DNA from: Bin87 sp965115825
GTDB taxonomy: Bacteria > Chloroflexota > Dehalococcoidia > Lucifugimonadales > UBA3495
DNA: 64,000 nucleotides
Reading direction: 5' to 3'
Assembly (NCBI GenBank): GCA_965115825.1
Contig: OZ220464.1
Span: 2,108,001-2,172,000, forward strand
In this document: positions 1 through 7,958 of the stretch, one piece after another
Layout: each line of letters begins with the position of its first letter
Position numbering within the stretch: position 1 is the first letter of the stretch
Notes under the pieces: generated by a model
What the model saw: the letters and a program-made list of their open reading frames with translations, nothing else
Database searches by the model: none
Told to the model about the DNA's origin: nothing
Program-made: the position numbers and the translations under genes

Positions 1-294
1 ACGACCGCCAAGTCGGCCATAGAGTTGCGACCTGCGGCCGATTGGCACAAGGGGCGCGCCCTGAACTACATCCGCTGCCGTCTATCCCCCAGGGCTTTCC
101 CCATCTACATCGGCGACGACGCTACCGATGAAGATGCCTTCCGGTCAGCCCAGCAAGCAGGCGGCGCCGGAGTTTTCGTCGGGCCCTCAAATGCTCTATC
201 CGCCGCCCAGTACCAGCTAGATGATCCCTGTGCGGTAACGGCAGCCCTGTCGGAACTGGCGGCAATTGAGACTCAGCGCCGGCAATTCCGATAA
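1..294 (+). CDS. otsB: Trehalose-6-phosphate phosphatase, C-terminal part
   Basis: The reading frame enters from the left edge, so only the last 97 or so residues are present. OtsB removes phosphate from trehalose 6-phosphate to give trehalose. The fragment carries the family's substrate-loop motif (ELRPAADWHKGRAL) and the HAD motif IV stretch YIGDDATDEDAF, whose Asp residues bind Mg2+. It ends in GGAGVFVGP plus a short helix, as in complete OtsB proteins. Whether a trehalose-phosphate synthase (otsA) lies upstream or is fused cannot be seen. A 113-bp gap without a gene separates it from the HAD hydrolase that follows. Confidence 0.85.
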   Translation, partial: TTAKSAIELRPAADWHKGRALNYIRCRLSPRAFPIYIGDDATDEDAFRSAQQAGGAGVFVGPSNALSAAQYQLDDPCAVTAALSELAAIETQRRQFR

Positions 295-407
295 GCCCGC
301 TGTGCTATGATAACCTCGGTAGCTGTGCGTTCCGCCAGTTACTCCTTGACTCGGGTTTTGCCCGCCACTCACGCTTTACCCACTGCTCGCGCCAGTACTC
401 AAATCAA

Positions 408-1118
408 ATGATCAACGCCATTTTCTTCGATTTCTACAACACGCTCGTTAGGTTCTGGCCGCCCCTGCCGCAAATTCAACACGCCGCCTGCCAGAACCTC
501 GGCATCCGCGTTCCCCCCGAAAGGCTGGCCCGGGGTTACGCCATCGCCGACCTGTACTTCAACGAAGAAAACCACCGATTGCCCCTGGGCGAAAGGGATT
601 CCACCGACCGGGACGCCTTTTTCGCCCGCTACGAGCAGATCATTCTTGAGGAGTCCGGCGTTTCCGTTTCTCTTCGTATGGCCAAACAGATTTGGGACAT
701 GGCTATTGCAGTCCCCAAAGAGTTCGTTGATTTCGAGGAGACCCGCCCCGTGCTTGCCGAACTCAAAGCGCGCGGCTACCGCCTGGCCGTCCTTACGAAC
801 CTGAGCAGAGATATGGACGAACTGACGCGACAGCTCGGCATTCACCAATATCTGGAGTTCTGCATCACCGGCAGGGAAGTGGGCGAAAAGCCTGCCAACG
901 CTATCTTTGCTGCCGGCCTGAAGCGCATGGCCGTGTTGCCACACCATGCCATGCACGTCGGCGACCAGCCCCGCTCCGATGTCCAGGGCGCCCGCGACGC
1001 CGGCCTCCATCCCGTCCTCATAGACCGGGGCGGTTTCCACACCGACGTTCCAGATTGCCACCACATCAACAGCCTCGCCGGACTCTACCCCCTTCTTGAT
1101 CGCTTGCAATCCTGCTGA
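408..1118 (+). CDS. HAD-superfamily hydrolase
   Basis: This 236-residue cytosolic protein has all HAD core motifs. Motif I is FFDFYNTLV (nucleophile Asp at residue 8), motif II is VLTNLS, motif III is the Lys in GREVGEKP, and motif IV is HVGDQPRSDVQGARDAG. An alpha-helical cap lies between residues 20 and 110. The residue two after the nucleophile is Tyr rather than Asp, a pattern seen in haloacid-dehalogenase-like and some phosphatase members. The substrate is therefore open: a small phosphate ester or a halo acid. It is followed on the same strand by the selenoprotein gene 52 bp away. Confidence 0.75.
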   Translation: MINAIFFDFYNTLVRFWPPLPQIQHAACQNLGIRVPPERLARGYAIADLYFNEENHRLPLGERDSTDRDAFFARYEQIILEESGVSVSLRMAKQIWDMAIAVPKEFVDFEETRPVLAELKARGYRLAVLTNLSRDMDELTRQLGIHQYLEFCITGREVGEKPANAIFAAGLKRMAVLPHHAMHVGDQPRSDVQGARDAGLHPVLIDRGGFHTDVPDCHHINSLAGLYPLLDRLQSC

Positions 1119-1170
1119 CTGCCTAAATGCACACTCTATCTCTATCCGATATTATCGCCGGAGGCCCGCC

Positions 1171-1830
1171 ATGACCACTAACCAGCCCCCTGCCCAAACC
1201 CACCCCAACGACCCCAACCCAGTGCGCGTCATCGTTTGGTACGACTATATTTGACCCTGGTGTTACGTCGGCCTGGAACGAGTCGACAGACTGGCGGAAG
1301 AATACGACATCATCGTGGAAGGCCGCGCCTACCTCCTCCGCCCTGACACTCCACAGGAGGGTCGGGTCCGCGAACCCCGGCCCGGGGAAACCGACGATGA
1401 ACTGGCCGACCCTATTCGCTCCTACGCCCGCGAAGCCAAAATTGTCATGCGCCCGCCACGCCACACTCCCAACAGCCTCTACTCACTCCAGGCGACCGAG
1501 TACGCCCAGCAGCACGGCAAGTTTCTCGAATTCCATCGCGCCGCCTACGCAGCCTACTGGGACCAGCGCGCCGACCTCGGCGACCTCTCCGTGCTGGCGG
1601 CTATCGGTTCCTCGGTAGGTCTCAACGGCGCCGAGCTTAAAGAGCTCGTGGAATGCGGCCATTACGCCCAGCGCGTCATCGACCAGTATCATGGGGCTCT
1701 TGGGCACGGCATCCGAGGCATCCCTACCTTCGTATTCGACAACCTACTCTTCTCCGGCGCCCAGCCTTACGAAGTCTTTCAGCGCGTAATGGACAAAGCC
1801 CTGGAAAACCGCGCCGCCAATCAGGATTGA
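1171..1830 (+). CDS. DsbA/FrnE-like thiol oxidoreductase, selenoprotein
   Basis: Reading from ATG 1171 through an in-frame TGA at 1252-1254 gives a 219-residue DsbA-family (FrnE/2-hydroxychromene isomerase-like) protein. Residues around the TGA read WYDYI-U-PWCYVG, so the TGA replaces the first cysteine of the family's CPWC active site, giving U28-P-W-C31. The rest is intact: a helical insertion and the cis-proline loop GIRGIPTFVFD near residue 185. A GGAGG ribosome site lies 6 bases before the ATG; a start after the TGA would lose the active site. A hairpin follows the TGA at SECIS distance. Read as selenocysteine, this is a complete cytosolic dithiol-disulfide oxidoreductase; read as a stop, it is a pseudogene. 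I favour selenocysteine because two more genes in this window show the same pattern. Confidence 0.8.
1267..1287 (+). promoter_or_regulatory. Candidate bacterial SECIS hairpin (DsbA-like gene)
   Basis: A six-pair stem GUCGGC/GUCGAC (one G-U pair) closes a nine-base loop 18 nt after the in-frame TGA. Bacterial SECIS hairpins sit about 16-37 nt downstream of the recoded UGA, inside the coding sequence, and bind SelB. The guanine expected near the start of the loop is third here, or second if an inner C-G pair with a bulged A forms. The fold was done by hand. Confidence 0.5.
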
Positions 1831-1946
1831 ATAGAGCAGCGCCCTCCTCTGACACGGCTCTTTGTCATTGCCCCTCCATTCTCCCTGTGCTAGACTGACA
1901 CCGGCAATTTGCCTTGTACCGATTTTCACAAACCAACGGACTGCAT

Positions 1947-2432
1947 ATGATGGACGACGCCACCCGCTCACTAATCAGCGACGCCGTCAACAATCAGCCC
2001 CAATCCACCGTAACCGTCCTCTCCTCTCTGCTCGCCATAGAGGACGTTATCGGTTACATCCCCAAAGAAGCTGTAGAAGCGGTCGCGCTGCGCATGGATG
2101 CCACCGTCAACGACGTCTGGGCAGTCGCCACTTTTTACCCCAACTTTCGCTTCGAGCCGCCCACCGAGCGCCGCATTGAAGTCTGCTGGGGCCCTTCTTG
2201 CCACGTCATGGGAGCTACCGCCATTATCGCGGCAGTTCAGGAGACAATGAGCTTATCGGACGAGGGCGATACTCCCGCTGGCAAAGCCACCTTGCGTTAC
2301 AATACCTGCCTCGGCGCCTGCGCTCACGCCCCTGTAATTGCTATTGACCATCATCTCGCCGGCCGTATTACCCCGGAATCCGCCCGCGCCCGAATTGCCG
2401 CCGCATTGCAATCCACAGCCGTTGCACATTGA
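1947..2432 (+). CDS. NuoE-like 2Fe-2S thioredoxin-fold subunit
   Basis: About 161 residues. This is the 24-kDa-type subunit of NADH dehydrogenases, NAD-linked formate dehydrogenases and hydrogenases, and it carries one [2Fe-2S] cluster. The four ligands are visible as C-x4-C (CWGPSC) and C-x3-C (NTCLGAC). An N-terminal helical bundle (ATFYPNFRFEPP) is typical of the family. I place the start at the first of two adjacent ATGs; a TTG 33 bp upstream is in frame but lacks support. The stop codon overlaps the start of the NuoF-like gene, so the two are translationally coupled. It passes electrons between the flavin subunit and the large iron-sulfur subunit. Confidence 0.85.
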   Translation: MMDDATRSLISDAVNNQPQSTVTVLSSLLAIEDVIGYIPKEAVEAVALRMDATVNDVWAVATFYPNFRFEPPTERRIEVCWGPSCHVMGATAIIAAVQETMSLSDEGDTPAGKATLRYNTCLGACAHAPVIAIDHHLAGRITPESARARIAAALQSTAVAH

Positions 2433-4207
2433 TTGACCCGACCGCGACCGTGAGCACTCAAACCTCCACCGATTTCAACGCCATTCTGGATGAAGCCCGC
2501 CGCCGCTGGCAGTCGCTAACCAACGGCGACCGCCCCTGGATCCGAGTTGGCGCCGGCCTCGCCGGAGAAGCCGCCGGCGCCTTTGAGGTCATCGCCGCCG
2601 TCCGCGAGTCTCTGGCCCATGACGACATATCCGCCAACTTCTCCGAAGTTGGCACCCTGGGTCTGTGCTTCGCTGAGCCGTTGCTTGATGTACAAGCGCC
2701 TGGCGGCCCCCGCATCTTCTACCGGGAGGTTACCCCGGAACTTGCCCGGCGCATCGTCGCTCAGCACGTGGGCGACGGCAACCCTTTGCCTGAACACGCC
2801 ATCGGTTATCTCGGCGAAGGCAACTCTGCTCCCGCCGGAATCCCCAATCTCAATGACCACCCCATGCTGGCCCAGCAGCAGCGCATTGCCCTGCGCAACG
2901 CTGGCCACATCGACCCTTCCGATATTTACCAGTACATCGCCAACGGGGGCTACGCCGCCCTGAACCAGGCCCTAGCCTCGATGACGCCCGACGAGGTCCG
3001 CCAGGAAGTAGTCGCCTCCGGTCTGCGCGGACGGGGCGGCGCCGCTTTCCCGGCCGGCATCAAGTGGGGATTTCTTGCCGGCAATCCTGACCCCAACAAG
3101 TACATCCTTTGCAATTGCGAAGAAGGCGACCCCGGCGCCTTCAATGACCGCGGAATCCTGGAAAGCGACCCAGGCACTGTTGTTGAAGGCATCACCATCG
3201 CCGGCTACGCCTGCAATGCCAACCGAGGTTACATTTTCATTCGCCACGGTCACAGCCAGCCCATCGATCGCACCCGCGCCGTCATTGAGCAGGCTTACGA
3301 ACTGGGACTGCTGGGCAGCAACATTTTGGGCAGCGGCTTTTCCTTTGACGTCGAGGTTGCCCTCACCGGCGACTCCTATGTGTCCGGCGAAGAGACGGCG
3401 CTCATGGAAGCCATCGAGGGCAAGCGTTCAATGCCCCGTTATCGCCCGCCCTTCCCGGCCCAGGTTGGGGTTTTTGGACAGCCTTCCAACATCAACAACG
3501 TCAAGACCCTGGCCTACGTTCCCGAAATCATCGCCCGCGGCGGCCAATGGTTCGCCGGCATTGGCACCCCCGCCGACCGCGAGCGTGGCATCAACGGGAG
3601 CAGCGGCACCGCAATTCTCTGCCTCTCCGGCGATATTACCTACACCGGTCTGCTCGAGGTTCCCCTCGGCATGACCCTGAGACAAGTCCTCTTTGACATG
3701 GCCGGCGGCGTACCTAACGGCAAGCAGATGAAACTCCTCCAAACCGGCGGCCCTCTTGGCGGCGTCCTTTCCGCCAGCGACGCCAACCTGGACCTCGTGC
3801 TGGATTTCGACGTATTCCGCGCCGCCGGAGCCATCCTCGGCTCCGGTGGAATCATCGTCTGTGACGAAGACACATGCGCCGTTGACCTCACCCGCAATCT
3901 CATCGCCTTCTGTCAGTACGAATCCTGCGGCAAGTGTTTTCCCTGCCGCATGGGCATGAGTCACCTTCTGGAAATCCTGGAACGCATCAGCAGACTAGAA
4001 GGGGCGCACGAAGACCTGGCCCTGATGCGCAGCATCGGCGAAAATATGCAGGCCGGCTCTCTCTGCGGACACGGCCAGCTCGGTTTCAACCCCGTATCAT
4101 CCGCTTTGCGTTATTTCGGCCATGAATTCGAAGCCCACATCCGTGAAAAGCGACATACCGGCAACTGCCCCGAACTCCTTATCTCCCCCCGCCTCACCCG
4201 CCGCTAG
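2429..4207 (+). CDS. NuoF/HoxF-like NADH-binding flavoprotein subunit
   Basis: A 592-residue 51-kDa-type subunit that binds FMN, NAD(H) and one [4Fe-4S] cluster. The FMN and NADH sites are seen in GLRGRGGAAFPAGIKWGF, CNCEEGDPGAFNDRG and SGEETALMEAIEG. The cluster ligands are CQYESCGKCFPCRMG plus the Cys in GSLCGHG. About 190 residues precede this core and look like the thioredoxin-like [2Fe-2S] domain found in HoxF- and FdhB-type subunits, but its cysteines are almost all gone: RVGAGLAGEAAGA stands where a Cys-containing loop is expected. The start is TTG overlapping the nuoE stop (ATTGA), or GTG at 2450. It forms the NAD(H) end of an electron-transfer module with its neighbours. Confidence 0.85.
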   Translation: MIDPTATVSTQTSTDFNAILDEARRRWQSLTNGDRPWIRVGAGLAGEAAGAFEVIAAVRESLAHDDISANFSEVGTLGLCFAEPLLDVQAPGGPRIFYREVTPELARRIVAQHVGDGNPLPEHAIGYLGEGNSAPAGIPNLNDHPMLAQQQRIALRNAGHIDPSDIYQYIANGGYAALNQALASMTPDEVRQEVVASGLRGRGGAAFPAGIKWGFLAGNPDPNKYILCNCEEGDPGAFNDRGILESDPGTVVEGITIAGYACNANRGYIFIRHGHSQPIDRTRAVIEQAYELGLLGSNILGSGFSFDVEVALTGDSYVSGEETALMEAIEGKRSMPRYRPPFPAQVGVFGQPSNINNVKTLAYVPEIIARGGQWFAGIGTPADRERGINGSSGTAILCLSGDITYTGLLEVPLGMTLRQVLFDMAGGVPNGKQMKLLQTGGPLGGVLSASDANLDLVLDFDVFRAAGAILGSGGIIVCDEDTCAVDLTRNLIAFCQYESCGKCFPCRMGMSHLLEILERISRLEGAHEDLALMRSIGENMQAGSLCGHGQLGFNPVSSALRYFGHEFEAHIREKRHTGNCPELLISPRLTRR

Positions 4208-4240
4208 CGCGCGTCGCTATTCTCCACGCCAGGAGCCGCC

Positions 4241-7084
4241 ATGCCTGACGACATTACCATCTCCATCGACGGGGTGGAAATCAAGACACAGCCCGGCAAA
4301 ATGGTTCTCGAAGCCGCCATAGACGCCGGCGTCTATGTACCCTACCTCTGCTACCATTCCGGCATGAAGCCTTACGCGGCCTGCCGGATGTGCGTAGTCG
4401 TCGCCGAAAACGAACGCGGTCGGATACCCGGGTTCCCCGCCGCTTGCACCCTGGCCGCAACCGACGGCATGACCGTTTGGAGCGAAACCCCCGACATCAA
4501 CGACCTCCGCCGCTCCGTAATGCAAATGCTCATCGCCGAGCACCCCAACGGTTGCCTCACCTGCCATCGTGTTGACATCTGCGGCCCTAGCGACGTTTGC
4601 CTCCGTCATGTCTCGGTCAACGACCGCTGCATCACCTGCCCGAAGAACGAGCGCTGCGAATTTAAGGACACTGTGCGGTATCTCGGCATGGAACTTGAAT
4701 CTCCCATGACCTATATGTACCGCGACATCCCCTTGGAAGTCAGCGACCCCTTTTACGACCGCGACTACAACCTCTGCATCACCTGCGGCCGCTGCGTCCG
4801 CGCCTGTGAAGAAGTGCGCGGAGACAACGCCATATGCTTCACCGAGCGTTCCGGCAAGGCTCTGGTTGGCACTTCCTTCGGAACCTCCCTACTGGAGTCC
4901 GGCTGCGAGTTCTGCGGAGCCTGCATAGATGTCTGCCCCGTGGGCGCCCTTACCGAACGTGAAAACAAATGGGAAAAAGCGTCCAGCGTCCAGCGCACCA
5001 TATGCACCCACTGCACCGTCGGTTGCCAGATTAACCTGGAAATCAACCAGCAAGGCCGAGTCATCCGCGCCATACCCGAGTACAATTCCCCTGTGAACCG
5101 GGGTCAGGCGTGCTACAAGGGCAAGTTCGGCATGAGCCACCTTACGGCCGGCCAGCGCCTCCGTCGCCCATTGATTCGGCGCAACGGCGTCCTCGAACCC
5201 GCTACCTGGGACGAAGCCCTTGACCTCGTTGCCGAAAAACTCCGCCCCCACCAGTCTGGCAACGGCTTTGCCCTCATTGCCGCCTCCGACAGCACCAACG
5301 AAGAGTTCTACCTTGCCCAGAAATTTGCGCACATCGGGATGAACACCCATAACCTGGACCATTCCGGCAACGTGCATCCTGATTTGAGCCGCGGCCTGGA
5401 AGACGTGCTCGGCTACCCCGGCGCCACCAACTCTATCTGGGACCTGAAAAACTCCGACTGCATCCTCGTCTTCAACACCAACCTCACCGAAAGCCACAAC
5501 GTGGTCGGCGTTCCCATCAAGCAAGCCGTACGGGCCGGCGTTCCTCTCATAGTCATAGACAGCAGGGAGGTGGAGCTGACCCGCTACGCCAAATTGTGGC
5601 TCCGTCCCATTCCAGGAGCAGAACTGCTGCTCATCGGTGCCATTCTCAAGGTCGTGCTGGCAGAAGGCTTGATTGATGCCCAGTGGCTTGCCTTGCATGT
5701 TGAAGATTATGACACCCTCGCTTACGAACTCGAGCGCATTGACGACGCGGCCATTGCCTCAACCGGGGTCGCCAAAGACCATATCGTCAATGCTGCCCGT
5801 CTCTACGCTACCGCCGGCAATTCCGCCATCGTGTACGGGCTCGACAACGTCCCCGACGAAATTACCCGCGATTGCATCGTCGCCCTCTGCGATCTTGCTC
5901 TCCTCACTCACAACGTTGGACAGCCCGCCGGGGGCCTTTTCCCAATGCGGCACGGAGCGAACACCCAAGGAGCTACGGACATCGGTTGCGTACCCAACCG
6001 CCTTCCCGGTGGCGGCCCCATCTTTGATGACGATAACCGCGCCCGTGTCGAGAAATTCTGGGGCGTCACGCTGCCTCCTCCCCAACGGAGCATGGGCATC
6101 TCCGGTATTCTGGCCTCCGCCGCATCCGGCGACATAGCCTCTATGCTGGTCGTTGGCGACAGTCCAAACTTCACCAACGGTCTCCTCGGCGACGCTCTCG
6201 CCGCCATGGAACGGCTGGATTTTCTGGCCGTAATGGACACTTTCCTGACTCCCGCGGCCCAAATCGCCGACGTCGTACTACCGCGCGTTACCTTCGCGGA
6301 AAAGGACGGCACCTTCACCAACTTGGAGCGTCGCATCCAGCGTATCCGTCCTGCCGTCTCCGTCAAAAATAGCGACGCCAGGCCCGAGGGGTGGGTCTAT
6401 GCCCAGCTGGCCCAGCGCCTGGGCATCGACGGCATCAGCTACGATAACCCTTCCGCCCTGATGGATGAAATTGCCGCCATCACCGCCAACTACGGCGGCG
6501 TCAGCTACGACCGCATCGCCCGGGAATCGGCCTTAGTGATGCAGACCGGAGTAGAGTCTCCCCGGCCCACTCAGATCCTCTACACATCCAGGGAAGAGAG
6601 GGGCATCCAGTGGCCCTGCTCAGGCCCGGACAACCCATCGTCGCCGATACTCTATGCCAACGGATTCCCCAACGGCAAGGCAGAGCCCGTGGCGCCACGA
6701 TTCCGCAAGATTGATTGGCCCGACCATCCCGAGTTTCCAGCACTCCTGGCTCCCGGACGGGTACTTCTGCAAAGCGAGCGGGAGGCCGGCATCGCAGCGG
6801 GCGACCTGAACCACATCGTCCGCGACGAATGGGTGCAGCTGAATCCGGCGGACGCTGCTACCTGGTCCATCTCTCAAGGCGAGCCCGTCGCAGTAGCTAC
6901 CGCTGGCGCCCGCATCGCCGGCTTGGCCGCGCTGGACGACGCTGTACCGCCGGGCGTAGTCGCTGTCACCACCCTTTTCGGCCAACTTGCCGTAGAACTG
7001 CAAATGTCCGAGGACATCAACCCCATGGCCCGCGTCCCCGGCCTCCTCGTAGAACCCTGCCGCGTGGAACCGCTCAACGGATAA
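4241..7084 (+). CDS. FdhA/NuoG-like molybdopterin iron-sulfur subunit lacking the Cys/Sec ligand
   Basis: A 947-residue subunit with the full layout of NAD-dependent formate dehydrogenase alpha chains. Residues 1-80 form a [2Fe-2S] ferredoxin domain (LCYHSG, CRMC). Next is the His-Cys cluster HPNGCLTCHRVDIC, then two [4Fe-4S] sites (CITCGRCVRAC, CEFCGACIDVC). The Mo-domain cluster CTHCTVGC...C follows, then a bis-MGD catalytic domain and a C-terminal dinucleotide-binding domain. In catalytic enzymes a Cys or Sec with a following His binds Mo or W. Here the aligned stretch reads HSGNVHPDL with no Cys and no TGA, although the active-site Arg region (MRHGANTQG) remains. It may be a structural subunit, or an enzyme with an unusual ligand. 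It forms a unit with the NuoE- and NuoF-like genes and the reductase after it. Confidence 0.8.
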   Translation: MPDDITISIDGVEIKTQPGKMVLEAAIDAGVYVPYLCYHSGMKPYAACRMCVVVAENERGRIPGFPAACTLAATDGMTVWSETPDINDLRRSVMQMLIAEHPNGCLTCHRVDICGPSDVCLRHVSVNDRCITCPKNERCEFKDTVRYLGMELESPMTYMYRDIPLEVSDPFYDRDYNLCITCGRCVRACEEVRGDNAICFTERSGKALVGTSFGTSLLESGCEFCGACIDVCPVGALTERENKWEKASSVQRTICTHCTVGCQINLEINQQGRVIRAIPEYNSPVNRGQACYKGKFGMSHLTAGQRLRRPLIRRNGVLEPATWDEALDLVAEKLRPHQSGNGFALIAASDSTNEEFYLAQKFAHIGMNTHNLDHSGNVHPDLSRGLEDVLGYPGATNSIWDLKNSDCILVFNTNLTESHNVVGVPIKQAVRAGVPLIVIDSREVELTRYAKLWLRPIPGAELLLIGAILKVVLAEGLIDAQWLALHVEDYDTLAYELERIDDAAIASTGVAKDHIVNAARLYATAGNSAIVYGLDNVPDEITRDCIVALCDLALLTHNVGQPAGGLFPMRHGANTQGATDIGCVPNRLPGGGPIFDDDNRARVEKFWGVTLPPPQRSMGISGILASAASGDIASMLVVGDSPNFTNGLLGDALAAMERLDFLAVMDTFLTPAAQIADVVLPRVTFAEKDGTFTNLERRIQRIRPAVSVKNSDARPEGWVYAQLAQRLGIDGISYDNPSALMDEIAAITANYGGVSYDRIARESALVMQTGVESPRPTQILYTSREERGIQWPCSGPDNPSSPILYANGFPNGKAEPVAPRFRKIDWPDHPEFPALLAPGRVLLQSEREAGIAAGDLNHIVRDEWVQLNPADAATWSISQGEPVAVATAGARIAGLAALDDAVPPGVVAVTTLFGQLAVELQMSEDINPMARVPGLLVEPCRVEPLNG

Positions 7085-7159
7085 CGAAAGCCGTAATACC
7101 GGCGTAAAACTTGCGGGGTATGGTGGTCGCGTCATACCCTAATTTGATACGGAGTAAAA

Positions 7160-7915
7160 ATGACCACCCTTCAATCTTCCGTCGCAGCCACTGACAGAAC
7201 CGCCAAACTCCCCCGGGCCCGCCTGGTAGAGCGTATCGATTACACCGACGACCTCATGGTCATAAAGATGGAACCCGTGGGTTTTGACTTCAACTTCAAG
7301 CCCGGCCAGTATTGCACTTTGGGGAGCGACGGCATTGAGCGCGCTTACTCCATTGCGTCCGCGCCTCACGAACCGCTGCTGGAGATTTTCGTAGAGCTGG
7401 TCCCTGACGGAGAGCTGACGCCCAAAATGTGGCGCATGAAAGTTGGCGATACCATGTCAATTCGCCCCCGCGCCAAGGGCATTTTCCTGATGGACCGGTC
7501 TGTTACCCATCACCTCATGCTCGGCACCGTAACCGGCGTGGCACCCTTCGTCAGCATGGCTCGCAACTATCTCCACCACAACGGTTCCGGACACCACTTT
7601 TACATTTTGGAAGGCGCGTCCTACCAGGACGAGTTCGTCTATGACCGGGAACTGTCCCGCCTCGCCAGCGCCCACCCGGAGACCGTCACCTTCATACCCT
7701 CCGTCAGCCGTCCAGCGGAACCTCGCAACGCCTCCTGGCAAGGAGAAACCGGCCGGCTGAACAACATCGTCGCCAAATACCTGGACAAGTTCAACCTCAA
7801 CCGGAACAGCACTCTGATTTACGGCTGCGGACATCCCGGAATGATTGAGGCCAGCCGGGAAATCGTCACTGTCCAAGGCTGGCGTTGGGACGAGGAGCGT
7901 TTCTGGAAGGAGTAG
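7160..7915 (+). CDS. Ferredoxin-NADP+ reductase-like flavoprotein
   Basis: A 251-residue FAD- and NAD(P)-binding oxidoreductase of the Fpr type. The FAD site is RAYSIAS near residue 57, preceded by FKPGQY. The pyridine nucleotide domain starts at GTVTGVAPFVSM, and the family's closing region is seen in YGCGHPGMI and the C-terminal ERFWKE. It is soluble and lacks iron-sulfur motifs, so it must exchange electrons with a ferredoxin or flavodoxin. It lies 75 bp after the FdhA-like gene on the same strand. The simplest reading is that it links NADPH to the same electron pool as the NuoEFG-like complex; that link is inference. Confidence 0.8.
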   Translation: MTTLQSSVAATDRTAKLPRARLVERIDYTDDLMVIKMEPVGFDFNFKPGQYCTLGSDGIERAYSIASAPHEPLLEIFVELVPDGELTPKMWRMKVGDTMSIRPRAKGIFLMDRSVTHHLMLGTVTGVAPFVSMARNYLHHNGSGHHFYILEGASYQDEFVYDRELSRLASAHPETVTFIPSVSRPAEPRNASWQGETGRLNNIVAKYLDKFNLNRNSTLIYGCGHPGMIEASREIVTVQGWRWDEERFWKE

Positions 7916-7958
7916 CACCTCCCTGCAGCCCGTCCTCCGGATGGGGTAAAATCACCCC

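Noticed and set aside
4241..7084. Calling the FdhA-like gene a catalytic formate dehydrogenase
   Set aside because: The Mo/W ligand Cys or Sec and its neighbouring His are not found; the safe call is FdhA/NuoG-like.
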